DNA from: Betaproteobacteria bacterium
GTDB taxonomy: Bacteria; Pseudomonadota; Gammaproteobacteria; Burkholderiales; WYBJ01
Direction of reading: 5' to 3'
DNA: 64,000 nt
Assembly (NCBI GenBank): GCA_009377585.1
Contig: WHTS01000004.1
Coordinates: 75,874-139,873, forward strand
Below are positions 7,974-15,672 of the stretch, in pieces. The notes beneath the pieces were generated by a model, which worked only from the letters and a program-made list of their open reading frames with translations, searched no databases and had not been told where the DNA came from. The translations under genes were made by a program, and so were the position numbers. The stretch's first letter is position 1. Every line of letters starts with the position of its first letter.

Positions 7974-9179
7974 ATGACACTTCCCCTCGCAGGCGCCAAG
8001 GTGCTCGACCTCACCAACGTGATGTCGGGCCCGTACTGCACCCTGATGCTGGCCGACATGGGAGCGGACGTGGTGAAGGTCGAAAGTTTCCCCGACGGCG
8101 ACATGTCGCGCCGGTTCGAGCCCAAGGCGAACGGCGAGTCGTACTGCTTCGCCGTGCTCAATCGCAACAAGCGCTCGATCGGGATCGATCTGAAGAGCGC
8201 GCAGGGCATGGAGGTCTTCAATCGGCTCGCGCGCCAGGCGGACTTCGTCGTCGAGAATTTCCGTCCCGACGTGAAGCACAAGCTCGGCGTCGACTACGAG
8301 AGTGTGAAGAAGATCAACCCGGCGCTGATCTACGGCTCGGTATCCGGCTTCGGCCAGAGCGGACCGTATGCCGCCAAGGGCGGCTACGACATCGTCGCCC
8401 AGGGCGTAACCGGCATCATGCGCATGACCGGCGAGGCAGGCGGGCGCCCGGCCAAGGTCGGCATCGCGATGAACGACATCGCGGCCGGCGCCACTTTGCT
8501 CTACGCGCTGCTCGGCGCCTACATCCATCGGCTCAAGACCGGCGAGGGCCAGTACGTGGAGACCTCGCTGGTGGACGCCGGACTGGCGTGGACCTTCTGG
8601 GAGTTCGGCGCTTTCTTCGGCGGCGGCGAACGGCCGGCCGCGACCGGCACGCGTCATCGCCGCTCCGCGCCCTACCAGGCATACAAGACACAGGACGGCT
8701 ACGTCACCGTGGGCGCGAACAGCAGCAAGCTGTGGGAAAGCTTCTGCACGCGCGTGGCGGAAAAACCCGAATGGCTGACCGATGCACGCTTCGTGGATCT
8801 GCCGGCGCGGCTGCGCAATGTCGATGCGTTGCAGGACGAGATCGAAAAGGTGTTCGTGCAGCAACCCACCGCCCACTGGTGGGAACGGCTCGATCGCGCC
8901 GGCGTGCCGGGCGGCCCCGTCTACACCTACGAGGAGTGCCTGAACGATCCGCACGTGCGCGCACGCGAGATGATCCGGGAGATCGATCACCCGGTCATCG
9001 GCCGCATGAAAGCCATGGGCCATCCGGTCAAATCCACCGCGCATATTGCCGAGATCCGCATGCCCGCGCCGCTGCTCGGTCAGCATACCCGCGCGATCCT
9101 GGCCGAGCTGGGCTTGGGCGACGCGGACGTCGAGCAGCTGGTCGCCGGTGGCGCAGTCTACGACGGCACTCGACGCTAG
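7974..9179 (+). CDS. CaiB/BaiF family III CoA-transferase
   Basis: A 401-residue protein starting MTLPLAGAKVLDLTNVMSGP. Family III features are complete: LMLADMGADVVKVE near residue 30, NRNKRSIGIDLKS, and YDIVAQGVTGIMRMTGE containing the expected catalytic Asp. The C-terminal half has PYQAYKTQDGYVTVGANS and HWWERLDRAGVPGGPV. ATG 7974 is preferred over an in-frame ATG at 7950 because GCGGAG precedes it and the shorter form matches the family start. It lies 33 nt after the ThDP enzyme gene and 21 nt before the FAD oxidoreductase gene, in the middle of a tight three-gene set. It is a different paralogue from the one at 3806-4984. Confidence 0.88.
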   Translation: MTLPLAGAKVLDLTNVMSGPYCTLMLADMGADVVKVESFPDGDMSRRFEPKANGESYCFAVLNRNKRSIGIDLKSAQGMEVFNRLARQADFVVENFRPDVKHKLGVDYESVKKINPALIYGSVSGFGQSGPYAAKGGYDIVAQGVTGIMRMTGEAGGRPAKVGIAMNDIAAGATLLYALLGAYIHRLKTGEGQYVETSLVDAGLAWTFWEFGAFFGGGERPAATGTRHRRSAPYQAYKTQDGYVTVGANSSKLWESFCTRVAEKPEWLTDARFVDLPARLRNVDALQDEIEKVFVQQPTAHWWERLDRAGVPGGPVYTYEECLNDPHVRAREMIREIDHPVIGRMKAMGHPVKSTAHIAEIRMPAPLLGQHTRAILAELGLGDADVEQLVAGGAVYDGTRR

Positions 9180-9200
9180 GCGCAAACGACCCGTCCCGGC

Positions 9201-10346
9201 GTGGCGTCGAAGCGACTGCTGCTGCTCGGCGGCGGGCATGCGCACGTGCAGGCCGTGCATGCGTTCGCAACCCGTCCCCCGCCGGCCGCCCGCGTGACGC
9301 TCATCGACCGCGCAGCGCTCGCAGCCTATTCCGGCATGCTGCCGGGATTGATCGCCGGGCACTACAGCGTGGCCGACAGCCACATCGACCTGGCGGCCTT
9401 GTGTGCATGGGCCGGCGTCGCGTTCGTGCAGGAAGAAGCCGTCAGCCTCGACCTCGAGCGGCGGATCGTCACCACGGCCGAAGGCGGCCGCCATGAATTC
9501 GATCTGCTGTCGATCGATACCGGATCGGCGCCGCCGCTCGACGCGATCCGCGGCGCGCGCGAGCATGCCATCGCCGTAAAGCCGATCGATGCTTTTCTCG
9601 CCGCCATCGATCGGCGCATCGCGCAGCTCGCGCAACAACCCGGCCCGGCGCTGGCCGTGATCGGCGCCGGGGCCGCGGGTTTCGAAGTCGTGCTCGCGCT
9701 CGAGCATCGCCTGCGAATGCGCGCGGGCGGCAACCACGCCGCAACCTTCCGGCTCATTGCCGAAAGTGAGACCGTCCTGCCTGATTTCCCGCAGCGCGTA
9801 CGCCGTCATGCCGAGCGGCGCCTGCGCGAGCAAGGCATCGTGGTTCACACCGCTCCCGCCGTATGCACGGTCGAGCGCGAAAGCGTGGTGCTGGCAAGCG
9901 GCAAACGACTGCCGGCCCACCACGTGGTGCTGGTCACCGGCGCCGCGCCGGCGCCGATGTTCCGCCATGCGGGGCTCGCGACCGACGAGCGAGGCTTCAT
10001 CGCAGTCGACGCCACGCTGCGCTCGGTCTCGCACTCGGACATATTCGCCTGCGGAGACGTGGCGGCCGTATTGGCGCACCCGCGGCCCAAGTCGGGCGTC
10101 TATGCCGTGCGCCAAGGTCCTCCGCTGACCGACAATCTGCGCCACGCGCTGCAGGGCGCGCCGCTGTGCCCGTTCGTTCCACAGCGCGAAGCGCTCGCGC
10201 TGCTTAGCACCGGGCGCAAGCACGCGATCGCGAACCGCGACGGCTTCACCGTGCAAGGCGACTGGGTGTGGCGGTGGAAGGATCGGATCGACCGGCGCTT
10301 CGTTCAGCGTTTCGGCGTGCGGGACGAACGGCGGGGGCGTACCTGA
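9201..10346 (+). CDS. FAD-dependent pyridine-nucleotide-disulphide-type oxidoreductase
   Basis: A 381-residue flavoprotein starting at GTG 9201. The N-terminal dinucleotide motif is LLLLGGGHAHVQAV, the second nucleotide fold is AVIGAGAAGFEVVLALEHRL near residue 153, and the C-terminal FAD segment is SDIFACGDVAAV. The GGGHAHV motif and the YSGMLPGLIAGHY segment are typical of the NADH-dehydrogenase-like domain found fused to selenide, water dikinase in some bacteria; here it stands alone without a kinase domain. No CxxxxC redox disulphide is present. It probably oxidises NAD(P)H and reduces a quinone or partner. It follows the CoA-transferase by 21 nt, and the poor ribosome-binding sequence hints at translational coupling. 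Confidence 0.78.
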   Translation: MASKRLLLLGGGHAHVQAVHAFATRPPPAARVTLIDRAALAAYSGMLPGLIAGHYSVADSHIDLAALCAWAGVAFVQEEAVSLDLERRIVTTAEGGRHEFDLLSIDTGSAPPLDAIRGAREHAIAVKPIDAFLAAIDRRIAQLAQQPGPALAVIGAGAAGFEVVLALEHRLRMRAGGNHAATFRLIAESETVLPDFPQRVRRHAERRLREQGIVVHTAPAVCTVERESVVLASGKRLPAHHVVLVTGAAPAPMFRHAGLATDERGFIAVDATLRSVSHSDIFACGDVAAVLAHPRPKSGVYAVRQGPPLTDNLRHALQGAPLCPFVPQREALALLSTGRKHAIANRDGFTVQGDWVWRWKDRIDRRFVQRFGVRDERRGRT

Positions 10347-10578
10347 GCGGCAGGCGGGCTCGACCGGCCAGCGGGCTCAAGCCGGCGCTCGATTCGTCCG
10401 CAATCACCGCACGAGAGGCCCATTCGACCGCTCGTCCGGAAGCGAGCGCACCCCGCTCGCACCGGCATGAAATTTGCATAGCCGCTCGGGCAGTCGGAAG
10501 ACAGCATAACCGTACGAATGGAGGAGCGCTTCCTGCAGCGGCGATCGGAAACCGCGGGCGTAGGATAGCGCCAACGCG

Positions 10579-11301
10579 ATGAAGGCAAGCCGGCTCGACA
10601 ACAAGGTCTTGGTGCCCGGGGGCGAAACGGTGAATCTTGCGCTGGACGAGATGCTGAAGCGCCTGGAGTTTCTTGAGCAGCGCGTCGAGCGCCTGGAAGC
10701 GGCCGCCGGGATGGGGCGCGCCGCCGCGGCAGCCTCCAACGCGGACGATTTCACCGCGACCGGTGCGCCTCAGCAAGCACACAGCGTCGCCTCGGCGGAG
10801 CCGATCGAGCAGCAAGGCGAAGCGCCCGCCCATCGCGGCTCGGTCGTCGAACAGCGCGGCGAAACATCCACCCATCGCGGCTCGACCGCCGAACAGCAGG
10901 GTGAAAGATCCACCCATCGCGGCTCGACCGCCGATGCGCCGGTGACCGAACGGCTCGACCGGGTGCCGGGACGCGATGCCGGGGCGGATCCGTTTCCCGA
11001 TCTGTCGCTGCTGGACGAGAAGGTGGAGCCCAAAAAAGGCCCGGCCGAGCACCTGCGGGTGCGCGCGGCGCTGGAGGACTATCCGCGGATTTCGACCCGC
11101 ATCGAGCAGCTTTGGGGAACGCCGGACTGCGAGGCGTATCTCAACAGCCTCGTCATCGATACGCGCGGCAACCGCCAGGGTTTCCCGCCTGCGATGATGG
11201 AAGAGCTTCTTTACCTCGGACGTCTGGCGCGCGCGCTCGTGATCCTGCGGGTGAGCGGCGATCTCTGGGACACCTTCGACCAGGTGGGCGATCGGCGCTA
11301 G
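10579..11301 (+). CDS. Unknown protein with coiled-coil start, tandem-repeat linker and conserved C-terminal domain
   Basis: A 240-residue protein of no recognised family. Residues 1-42 contain a short coiled coil (LDEMLKRLEFLEQRVERLEA). Residues 77-118 are three 14-residue repeats of the form EQ(Q/R)GE---HRGS(T/V)(A/V), encoded by a 42-bp tandem repeat. Residues 150-240 look folded (RISTRIEQLWGTPDCEAYL, IDTRGNRQGFPPAMMEELLY) and resemble hypothetical proteins seen in betaproteobacteria. It is soluble by composition. The repeat linker is probably disordered and variable in length between strains. It stands alone 232 nt after the FAD gene and its stop codon overlaps an opposing short reading frame at the palindrome CTAG 11298-11301. 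Confidence 0.65.
   Translation: MKASRLDNKVLVPGGETVNLALDEMLKRLEFLEQRVERLEAAAGMGRAAAAASNADDFTATGAPQQAHSVASAEPIEQQGEAPAHRGSVVEQRGETSTHRGSTAEQQGERSTHRGSTADAPVTERLDRVPGRDAGADPFPDLSLLDEKVEPKKGPAEHLRVRAALEDYPRISTRIEQLWGTPDCEAYLNSLVIDTRGNRQGFPPAMMEELLYLGRLARALVILRVSGDLWDTFDQVGDRR
10807..10932 (+). repeat. Three in-frame 42-bp tandem repeats inside a coding region
   Basis: Three units at 10807-10848, 10849-10890 and 10891-10932, each encoding a 14-residue EQxGExxxHRGSxx block. Units 2 and 3 are nearly identical at DNA level, so recent duplication is likely. Being a multiple of three, copy-number change would keep the host gene in frame. Confidence 0.85.
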
Positions 11302-11486
11302 CCAGGTGTCGCGCGAGGCGGCCGCCTGCGCCGCACGGCGAGCGCCACGGTACCGAGCCCCGCAAGCAATAGTGCCGCCGAGGAAGGTGAGCCGGTAGCT
11401 ACGCTCGTCCGTTTCGAGTGCGCATCGGCATGGTCTGCGCTCGGCGCATACGTATAATCCGCCGAGCGCGCGAGCACGCGCGACAC
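11298..11486 (-). other. Short reading frame ending in a PEP-CTERM-like tail (possible gene remnant)
   Basis: From a possible GTG at 11486 this frame encodes 62 residues. The last 30 have the layout of an exosortase sorting tail: a short polar lead (VATGSPSSAA), a hydrophobic helix (LLLAGLGTVALAV) and an Arg cluster (RRRRPPR). The diagnostic Pro-Glu-Pro is missing (GSPSS instead). It has no convincing start, overlaps the upstream region of the Bug gene on the other strand, and has no signal peptide. I read it as the decayed end of a PEP-CTERM protein or as chance. Confidence 0.3.
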
Positions 11487-11528
11487 GAACGCATCGCAGC
11501 GCAGCGCGGGATGTCGAGGAGGAAGCGA

Positions 11529-12548
11529 GTGAACCGAGTTTTGCCGGGACCGTCCGCGCTGCGGACGGTCCTGACCGTCGCCACGGCGGCGGTCCTGGCG
11601 AGCCAAGCCGTGCCGGCGTTGGCCGCAGCCGCACCCGACGGGGCCGCACGTTTTCCCGAGCGCCCGATCCGGTTGCTGGTCGGCTTCGCCCCCGGTGGCG
11701 GCACCGATACCACCGCGCGCGCCGTCGCGCAGAAACTGAGCCAGTCGCTCGGCCAGCAGGTCGTGATCGACAACCGGCCCGGCGCGGCGGGCAACATCGC
11801 CACACACATCGTCTCCACGGCCAACCCCGACGGCTACACCCTGCTCATGGGCACGATCGCGGCGCTGGCGATCAATCCCACCCTCTACGGCAACCTGCCG
11901 TTCGATCCGGTGCGCGACTTCGCCCCCATCACCCAAGCCGTGAACTCCACCAACGTGCTGGTGGTGCACCCATCGGTGAAGGCGAGCAATGTAAAGGATC
12001 TGATCGGCCTGGCAAGAGCAAGTCCGGGCAAGGTGCTCTACGGATCTTCCGGCGTCGGCGGCGCCGGCCACCTCGCCGGAGAGTTGTTCTGCACGATGGC
12101 CGGCGTCAAGATGACGCACGTGCCGTACAAGGGCGGCGGACCGGTGATGATCGATTTGCTGGCGGGTCAGGTGCATTCGGTCTTCGCCACCGCGGCGACC
12201 GCTATTGCCCACATCAAGAGCGGAAGGATCCGGCCGCTCGGCGTCACCACGGTCAAGCGCGCGGGCATGCTGCCCGACATCCCGACCATTGCGGAGCAGG
12301 GCATGAAAGGCTTCGATGCCAACAACTGGTACGGCTTGCTCGCGCCGGCGAAGACGCCGCGTGCGATCGTGGATAAGCTGAATGCCGAGGTGGTGAAGGT
12401 GCTGAACATGCCCGACCTCAAGCAGTACCTCTTCAGCCAGGGACTCGATCCCGCGCCGACCATGCCGCAGGAGTTCGGCGCCTACATCAAGTCGGAGATG
12501 GTCAAGTGGGCGAAAGTGGTCCGGGCGGCCGGCGCCTCGGCGAATTGA
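11529..12548 (+). CDS. Bug-family periplasmic solute-binding protein (tripartite tricarboxylate transporter receptor)
   Basis: A 339-residue exported protein. The Sec signal peptide covers about residues 1-33 (hydrophobic LTVATAAVLASQAVPALA). The mature part has the Bug/TctC hallmarks: RPIRLLVGFAPGGGTDTTAR, QQVVIDNRPGAAGNIA, DGYTLLMGT, VPYKGGGPVMIDLLAGQ, and LPDIPTIAEQG. Such proteins bind carboxylates or aromatic acids in the periplasm and deliver them to TctAB-type carriers; none is encoded here, as is common for orphan Bug proteins. The start is set at GTG 11529 because AGGAGG lies 6 nt upstream; a longer in-frame form starts at ATG 11511. It is followed after 28 nt by an exported methyltransferase. 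Confidence 0.88.
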   Translation: MNRVLPGPSALRTVLTVATAAVLASQAVPALAAAAPDGAARFPERPIRLLVGFAPGGGTDTTARAVAQKLSQSLGQQVVIDNRPGAAGNIATHIVSTANPDGYTLLMGTIAALAINPTLYGNLPFDPVRDFAPITQAVNSTNVLVVHPSVKASNVKDLIGLARASPGKVLYGSSGVGGAGHLAGELFCTMAGVKMTHVPYKGGGPVMIDLLAGQVHSVFATAATAIAHIKSGRIRPLGVTTVKRAGMLPDIPTIAEQGMKGFDANNWYGLLAPAKTPRAIVDKLNAEVVKVLNMPDLKQYLFSQGLDPAPTMPQEFGAYIKSEMVKWAKVVRAAGASAN

Positions 12549-12576
12549 GCGCGAGCGCCCGACGCCTGTTGCTGCC

Positions 12577-13494
12577 ATGAAGCGTCCTTTGCACCAGCGG
12601 GCTGCATGGCCGTTGCTGGCGATTTGCTGCTTCGTGCTTGCGCTTTGCCCGGCAATCGCGCGCGGGCAAGGCGAGCAGCCCCCGTTCGTGGTCACGCCGG
12701 CGCAGGTGGTCGATCGCATGCTCTCGATGGCGAAGCTAGGCCCCGACGACGTGCTGATCGATCTCGGCTCCGGCGACGGACGCATCGTGATCGAGGCGGC
12801 CAAGCGCTTCGGCGCACGCGGACTCGGCATCGAGATGAATGCGAGCCTGGTCGAGACGAGCCGTGCAGCGGCCCGGCGTGAAGGCGTCGCCGAGCGCGCA
12901 CGCTTCGAACGCGGCGACGCCCTAACAACCGATCTCGGCCCCGCATCGGTTGTCACGCTGTACCTCTCGCCCGAGTTGAACGAGCGCCTGCTGCCTCGCA
13001 TCCTCGCCGCCCTGCGACCGGGAAGCCGGGTCGTATCCCACGACTTCGCCATCAGCAACTGGGCACCGGACCGCACCGAGCGATTGAACGTGCCGGAAAA
13101 GAACAACGGCCGCGGCGGCGAAAGCGTCGTCATGCTGTGGATCGTGCCGGCCAACGCCGCCGGCCGCTGGCGCGGTGCCATCGGCCACGGCGCGCCTCGG
13201 CGCGCCATTAGTCAAGGCGCGGCCAGCCGCGCCTTCGAGTTCAGCCTCGGGCAACAGTTCCAGTTTCTCGAAGGCGGATTGCACGGGCCCACCGGCGCGA
13301 CGCTCGCGTTCAAGGCATCGCTCTCCGGCGACCGCATCACCCTGCAACTGCCGGCGCAAGGCGCGGCAGCCGCCGGAGAGGTCCACGCGCGTATCGCTGC
13401 CGACGCCATGACGGGCACCTGGGTCGCGGCCGACGGCGCCGTCTCGGCGCCGTTCGAAGCCCGCCGTATCGCAGCGCGCCCCGACCTCTACTGA
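12577..13494 (+). CDS. Exported class I SAM-dependent methyltransferase
   Basis: A 305-residue protein whose first 30 residues form a signal peptide or N-terminal anchor (basic MKRPLHQR, then WPLLAICCFVLALCPAIARG). Residues 38-190 are a Rossmann methyltransferase: motif I VLIDLGSGDGRIVIEA, motif II-like GIEMNASLVE, then VVTLYLSPELNERLLP and LRPGSRVVSHDF. The C-terminal third (about 210-305) is a beta-rich region with no recognised family. An S-adenosylmethionine enzyme directed to the periplasm is odd, because the cofactor is cytoplasmic; the N-terminus may instead anchor the domain at the cytoplasmic face. It lies 28 nt after the Bug gene and is probably co-transcribed with it. Confidence 0.75.
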   Translation: MKRPLHQRAAWPLLAICCFVLALCPAIARGQGEQPPFVVTPAQVVDRMLSMAKLGPDDVLIDLGSGDGRIVIEAAKRFGARGLGIEMNASLVETSRAAARREGVAERARFERGDALTTDLGPASVVTLYLSPELNERLLPRILAALRPGSRVVSHDFAISNWAPDRTERLNVPEKNNGRGGESVVMLWIVPANAAGRWRGAIGHGAPRRAISQGAASRAFEFSLGQQFQFLEGGLHGPTGATLAFKASLSGDRITLQLPAQGAAAAGEVHARIAADAMTGTWVAADGAVSAPFEARRIAARPDLY

Positions 13495-13528
13495 CAGATT
13501 AAAAGGGCCAGGCCGAGATCAACCTAGC

Positions 13529-13763
13529 TAGTGTGGTGAATCGCAAATTCGTCGTAATTCGTCGTTCCCGCGCAAGCGGGAATCCAGAACGAGACCCCAC
13601 CTGGACCCCCGCATTCGCGGGGGTGACGAACTTCTGACTTATCGAGCGTTCCTTATTTCATGTCACGCTCGTCCCTCACCCCCAACCCCTCTCCCGGGGG
13701 GAGAGGGGAGCGTCGCGTCCGTATTGGACTGTCGTCCAATACGGAACGATCAATAGGACACTA
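13529..13763 (+). mobile_element. MITE-like element A, copy 2, split by element B
   Basis: Left end TA at 13529-13530 followed by GTGTGGTGAATCGC. The body carries the same two hairpins as copies 1 and 3. After TTCTGACT the sequence is interrupted by element B (13640-13755) and resumes as GGACAC-TA at 13756-13763. Copy 3 shows the uninterrupted form (TTCTGACTCAGGACAC). The right-hand TA lies in the TAG stop of the malonyl-CoA decarboxylase gene. The element fills the gap between two convergent genes. Confidence 0.8.
13640..13755 (+). mobile_element. MITE-like element B, copy 1, nested in element A
   Basis: A 116-bp sequence bounded by TA at 13640-13641 and 13754-13755. The left terminus TCGAGCGTTCC pairs imperfectly with the right terminus (reverse complement TTGATCGTTCC), 13 of 18 positions matching over the longer arms. 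Internal hairpins are CCCCTCTCCC-GG-GGGAGAGGGG and CGTATTGGAC-TGTC-GTCCAATACG. Other copies lie at 30343-30536 and 60803-60918. No coding capacity. Confidence 0.8.
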
Positions 13764-15224
13764 GCGGCGCAGCAATCGCCGCAGCTCGCTCGAAAGCGCA
13801 ACCTTGCCGTGCAGCCGGTAAGCCTCGTGATTGCGCTCGATCTCGGCCGGGTCGTAGACATAGTTGACCATGATCCCGGCGGATTGCTTCATGCCCTTCT
13901 CCGAGGTATCCCCCAGCCAGTTGAGCCGCTCGATGCGCGCGCCGTTGTCGAGGTGGAAACGCGCGACGGAATCGACCGGCCGCAAGCCGTTGCGTGCCTC
14001 GGCCAGATAATGCGCACACGCGAACAGCATGGGTTCCTCGATCGCCTGCACGAGCTTCGGCTCCCGGCTCCAGGTACGGCCGTCGAGGCCGCTCCACAGC
14101 TCGCGCACATTGGCCGCCTCCATGCCGGCTTTCTTCAGCTTCGACTGCACCGATGCCGGCAGCATGACTGCGGCGGCCGCGGCCGATTGCAGCCAGCGAG
14201 CGAATCCCGGAACCGGCGACAAGGTGGCGAAATTGCGCAGTGCCGGGAAGTCGCGCTTCAGTTCGTCCACCACGCGCTTGATGAGGAAATTACCGAAGCT
14301 GATGCCGCGCAGCCCCGGCTGGGTGCTGGAGATGGAATAGAAGATCGCCGTATCCGCCTTGCGCAGATCGGCGGCCGGCTGATTCTCATCCAGCAGCCTC
14401 TGGATGCTGGCGGCGAGCCCCCTGGACAACGCCACCTCGACGAAGATGAGCGGCTCGCGCGGCATGCGCGGGTGGAAGAAGGCATAGCAGCGGCGATCGG
14501 AATCCAGCCGGTTGCGCAGGTCGTCCCAGGAGCGGATCTCGTGCACCGCTTCGTACGCGATCAGGCGCTCGAGCAGCGACGCCGGTGAATCCCAGGTGAT
14601 GGTCTGCAGCTCCAGGAAGCCCACGTCGAACCACAGTGCCAGCAGGCCGGAGAGCTCCCGCTCGAGCCCCTCCAGCTCCGGGTTTTCCCGCGCTGCTCCC
14701 AGCAGATCGGCGCGCAGGTCGACGAGGAACTTCACCCCGTCGGGCAGCCCGGTGAACTGGGTGAGGATCTTTACCCGCGGCGCGCGCATCGCTTCGCGCA
14801 GGGCGCGTTCATACTCGAGGTGAGACGCATCGTCCCGGGCCTCCAGCAACCCGCGCGCGGCCGCGCCGAGCACGCGCCGGTCCGGACCGAAGCTGGCGAT
14901 CAGCGCGAGGAATTCGCGCTTGCCGGCCGCGTTCAGGCCGAGGTAGGTCTGGCCGAGCGCCGCCGCCTGCAGCCGCGCCGACACTTCACCTCCGGCCTGA
15001 GCGACGCACGCATGCATCTGGCTTTCGAGCTCCTTCAGCTGGCGCCGGGTCATTCCGCCCGGCACTGCCTCGTCGGTCGACGCAACGCCGGCGATGCGCT
15101 GCCAGGTTTGCCGCAGCCGATCGAGCTGACGGCTGACGAAGCTCTCGCTGCGTATGACGGGAGGATTCTCGGCCTCCCGTCCCGGCGCCGCCACGCTCGT
15201 GCCTTGCAGTGCCGAATCAGGCAT
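13761..15224 (-). CDS. Malonyl-CoA decarboxylase
   Basis: A 487-residue protein with the malonyl-CoA decarboxylase fold: an N-terminal four-helix domain (about 1-160) and a GNAT-like catalytic domain. Conserved stretches include FLVDLRADLL, ELQTITWDSPASLLE, FYSISSTQPGLRGISFGNFL with the active-site Ser region, FATLSPVPGF, and VARFHLDNGARIERLNWL with the catalytic His. It converts malonyl-CoA to acetyl-CoA and CO2, which allows growth on malonate or relieves malonyl-CoA build-up. Start 15224 is supported by GAGGAGG upstream; the longer in-frame version begins with non-conserved sequence. The TAG stop at 13761-13763 coincides with the end of repeat A2. No matA/matC genes adjoin it. Confidence 0.92.
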   Translation of the reverse strand: MPDSALQGTSVAAPGREAENPPVIRSESFVSRQLDRLRQTWQRIAGVASTDEAVPGGMTRRQLKELESQMHACVAQAGGEVSARLQAAALGQTYLGLNAAGKREFLALIASFGPDRRVLGAAARGLLEARDDASHLEYERALREAMRAPRVKILTQFTGLPDGVKFLVDLRADLLGAARENPELEGLERELSGLLALWFDVGFLELQTITWDSPASLLERLIAYEAVHEIRSWDDLRNRLDSDRRCYAFFHPRMPREPLIFVEVALSRGLAASIQRLLDENQPAADLRKADTAIFYSISSTQPGLRGISFGNFLIKRVVDELKRDFPALRNFATLSPVPGFARWLQSAAAAAVMLPASVQSKLKKAGMEAANVRELWSGLDGRTWSREPKLVQAIEEPMLFACAHYLAEARNGLRPVDSVARFHLDNGARIERLNWLGDTSEKGMKQSAGIMVNYVYDPAEIERNHEAYRLHGKVALSSELRRLLRR

Positions 15225-15461
15225 CGACGCTTCCCTCCTCAAGGGAACGCCGGCAAACGCCGAAATTGTGAACGGGTAACGATATGCGGCATGGAAAACG
15301 GTCTGCTCGGGCCATGGTAGCGCGGTCGGGCTCGTTAGTGTGCTGGCATCAGGTTTGCTGTAGAGCATACGCCAGCCTCGAGGCCAGAGCATAGCGAATG
15401 CCGGCCGGAACGTGTCGATTTCGCGGCAGGCGATCGCGTCATTGGAACAAAGGAAAACAAG

Positions 15462-15635
15462 ATGCGTACTTCTTCACGCAACCCGCAGCGCAGCTTTGCG
15501 GCCGAGGATTACTTCGAGCGCAAGTCGCGCGAGCTGATCGTGCCGGAGGATGAGATCGAGGCCTGGGAGCTCGACTCGCAGGATCTGAACGGCCTGGGCG
15601 CGGCCGAGCACTTCAACGCCGCCGGCGCGGAATAG
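15462..15635 (+). CDS. Small acidic protein (57 aa), unknown
   Basis: A 58-codon gene with ATG 15462, AAAGGA about 6-7 nt upstream, and stop TAG 15633-15635. The product starts MRTSSRNPQRSFAAEDYFER, followed by an acidic helical part with EDEIEAWELDSQDLNGLG. Charge is asymmetric: basic in the first 12 residues, acidic later. No family is recognised. It sits between two genes on the opposite strand, in a position where an ordinary short gene is plausible. Codon use matches its neighbours and the ribosome-binding site is good. Confidence 0.5.
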   Translation: MRTSSRNPQRSFAAEDYFERKSRELIVPEDEIEAWELDSQDLNGLGAAEHFNAAGAE

Positions 15636-15672
15636 CACCGCTTCACCTCGGCAGCCGCCTTAGGGGCGCGGC

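Noticed and set aside
6315-10256. Very long minus-strand frame (over 1300 codons) antisense to four genes
   Set aside because: The product has Arg/His-rich, non-globular composition and no domains, while the plus strand carries four recognisable enzymes. Such frames are expected opposite GC-rich coding DNA.
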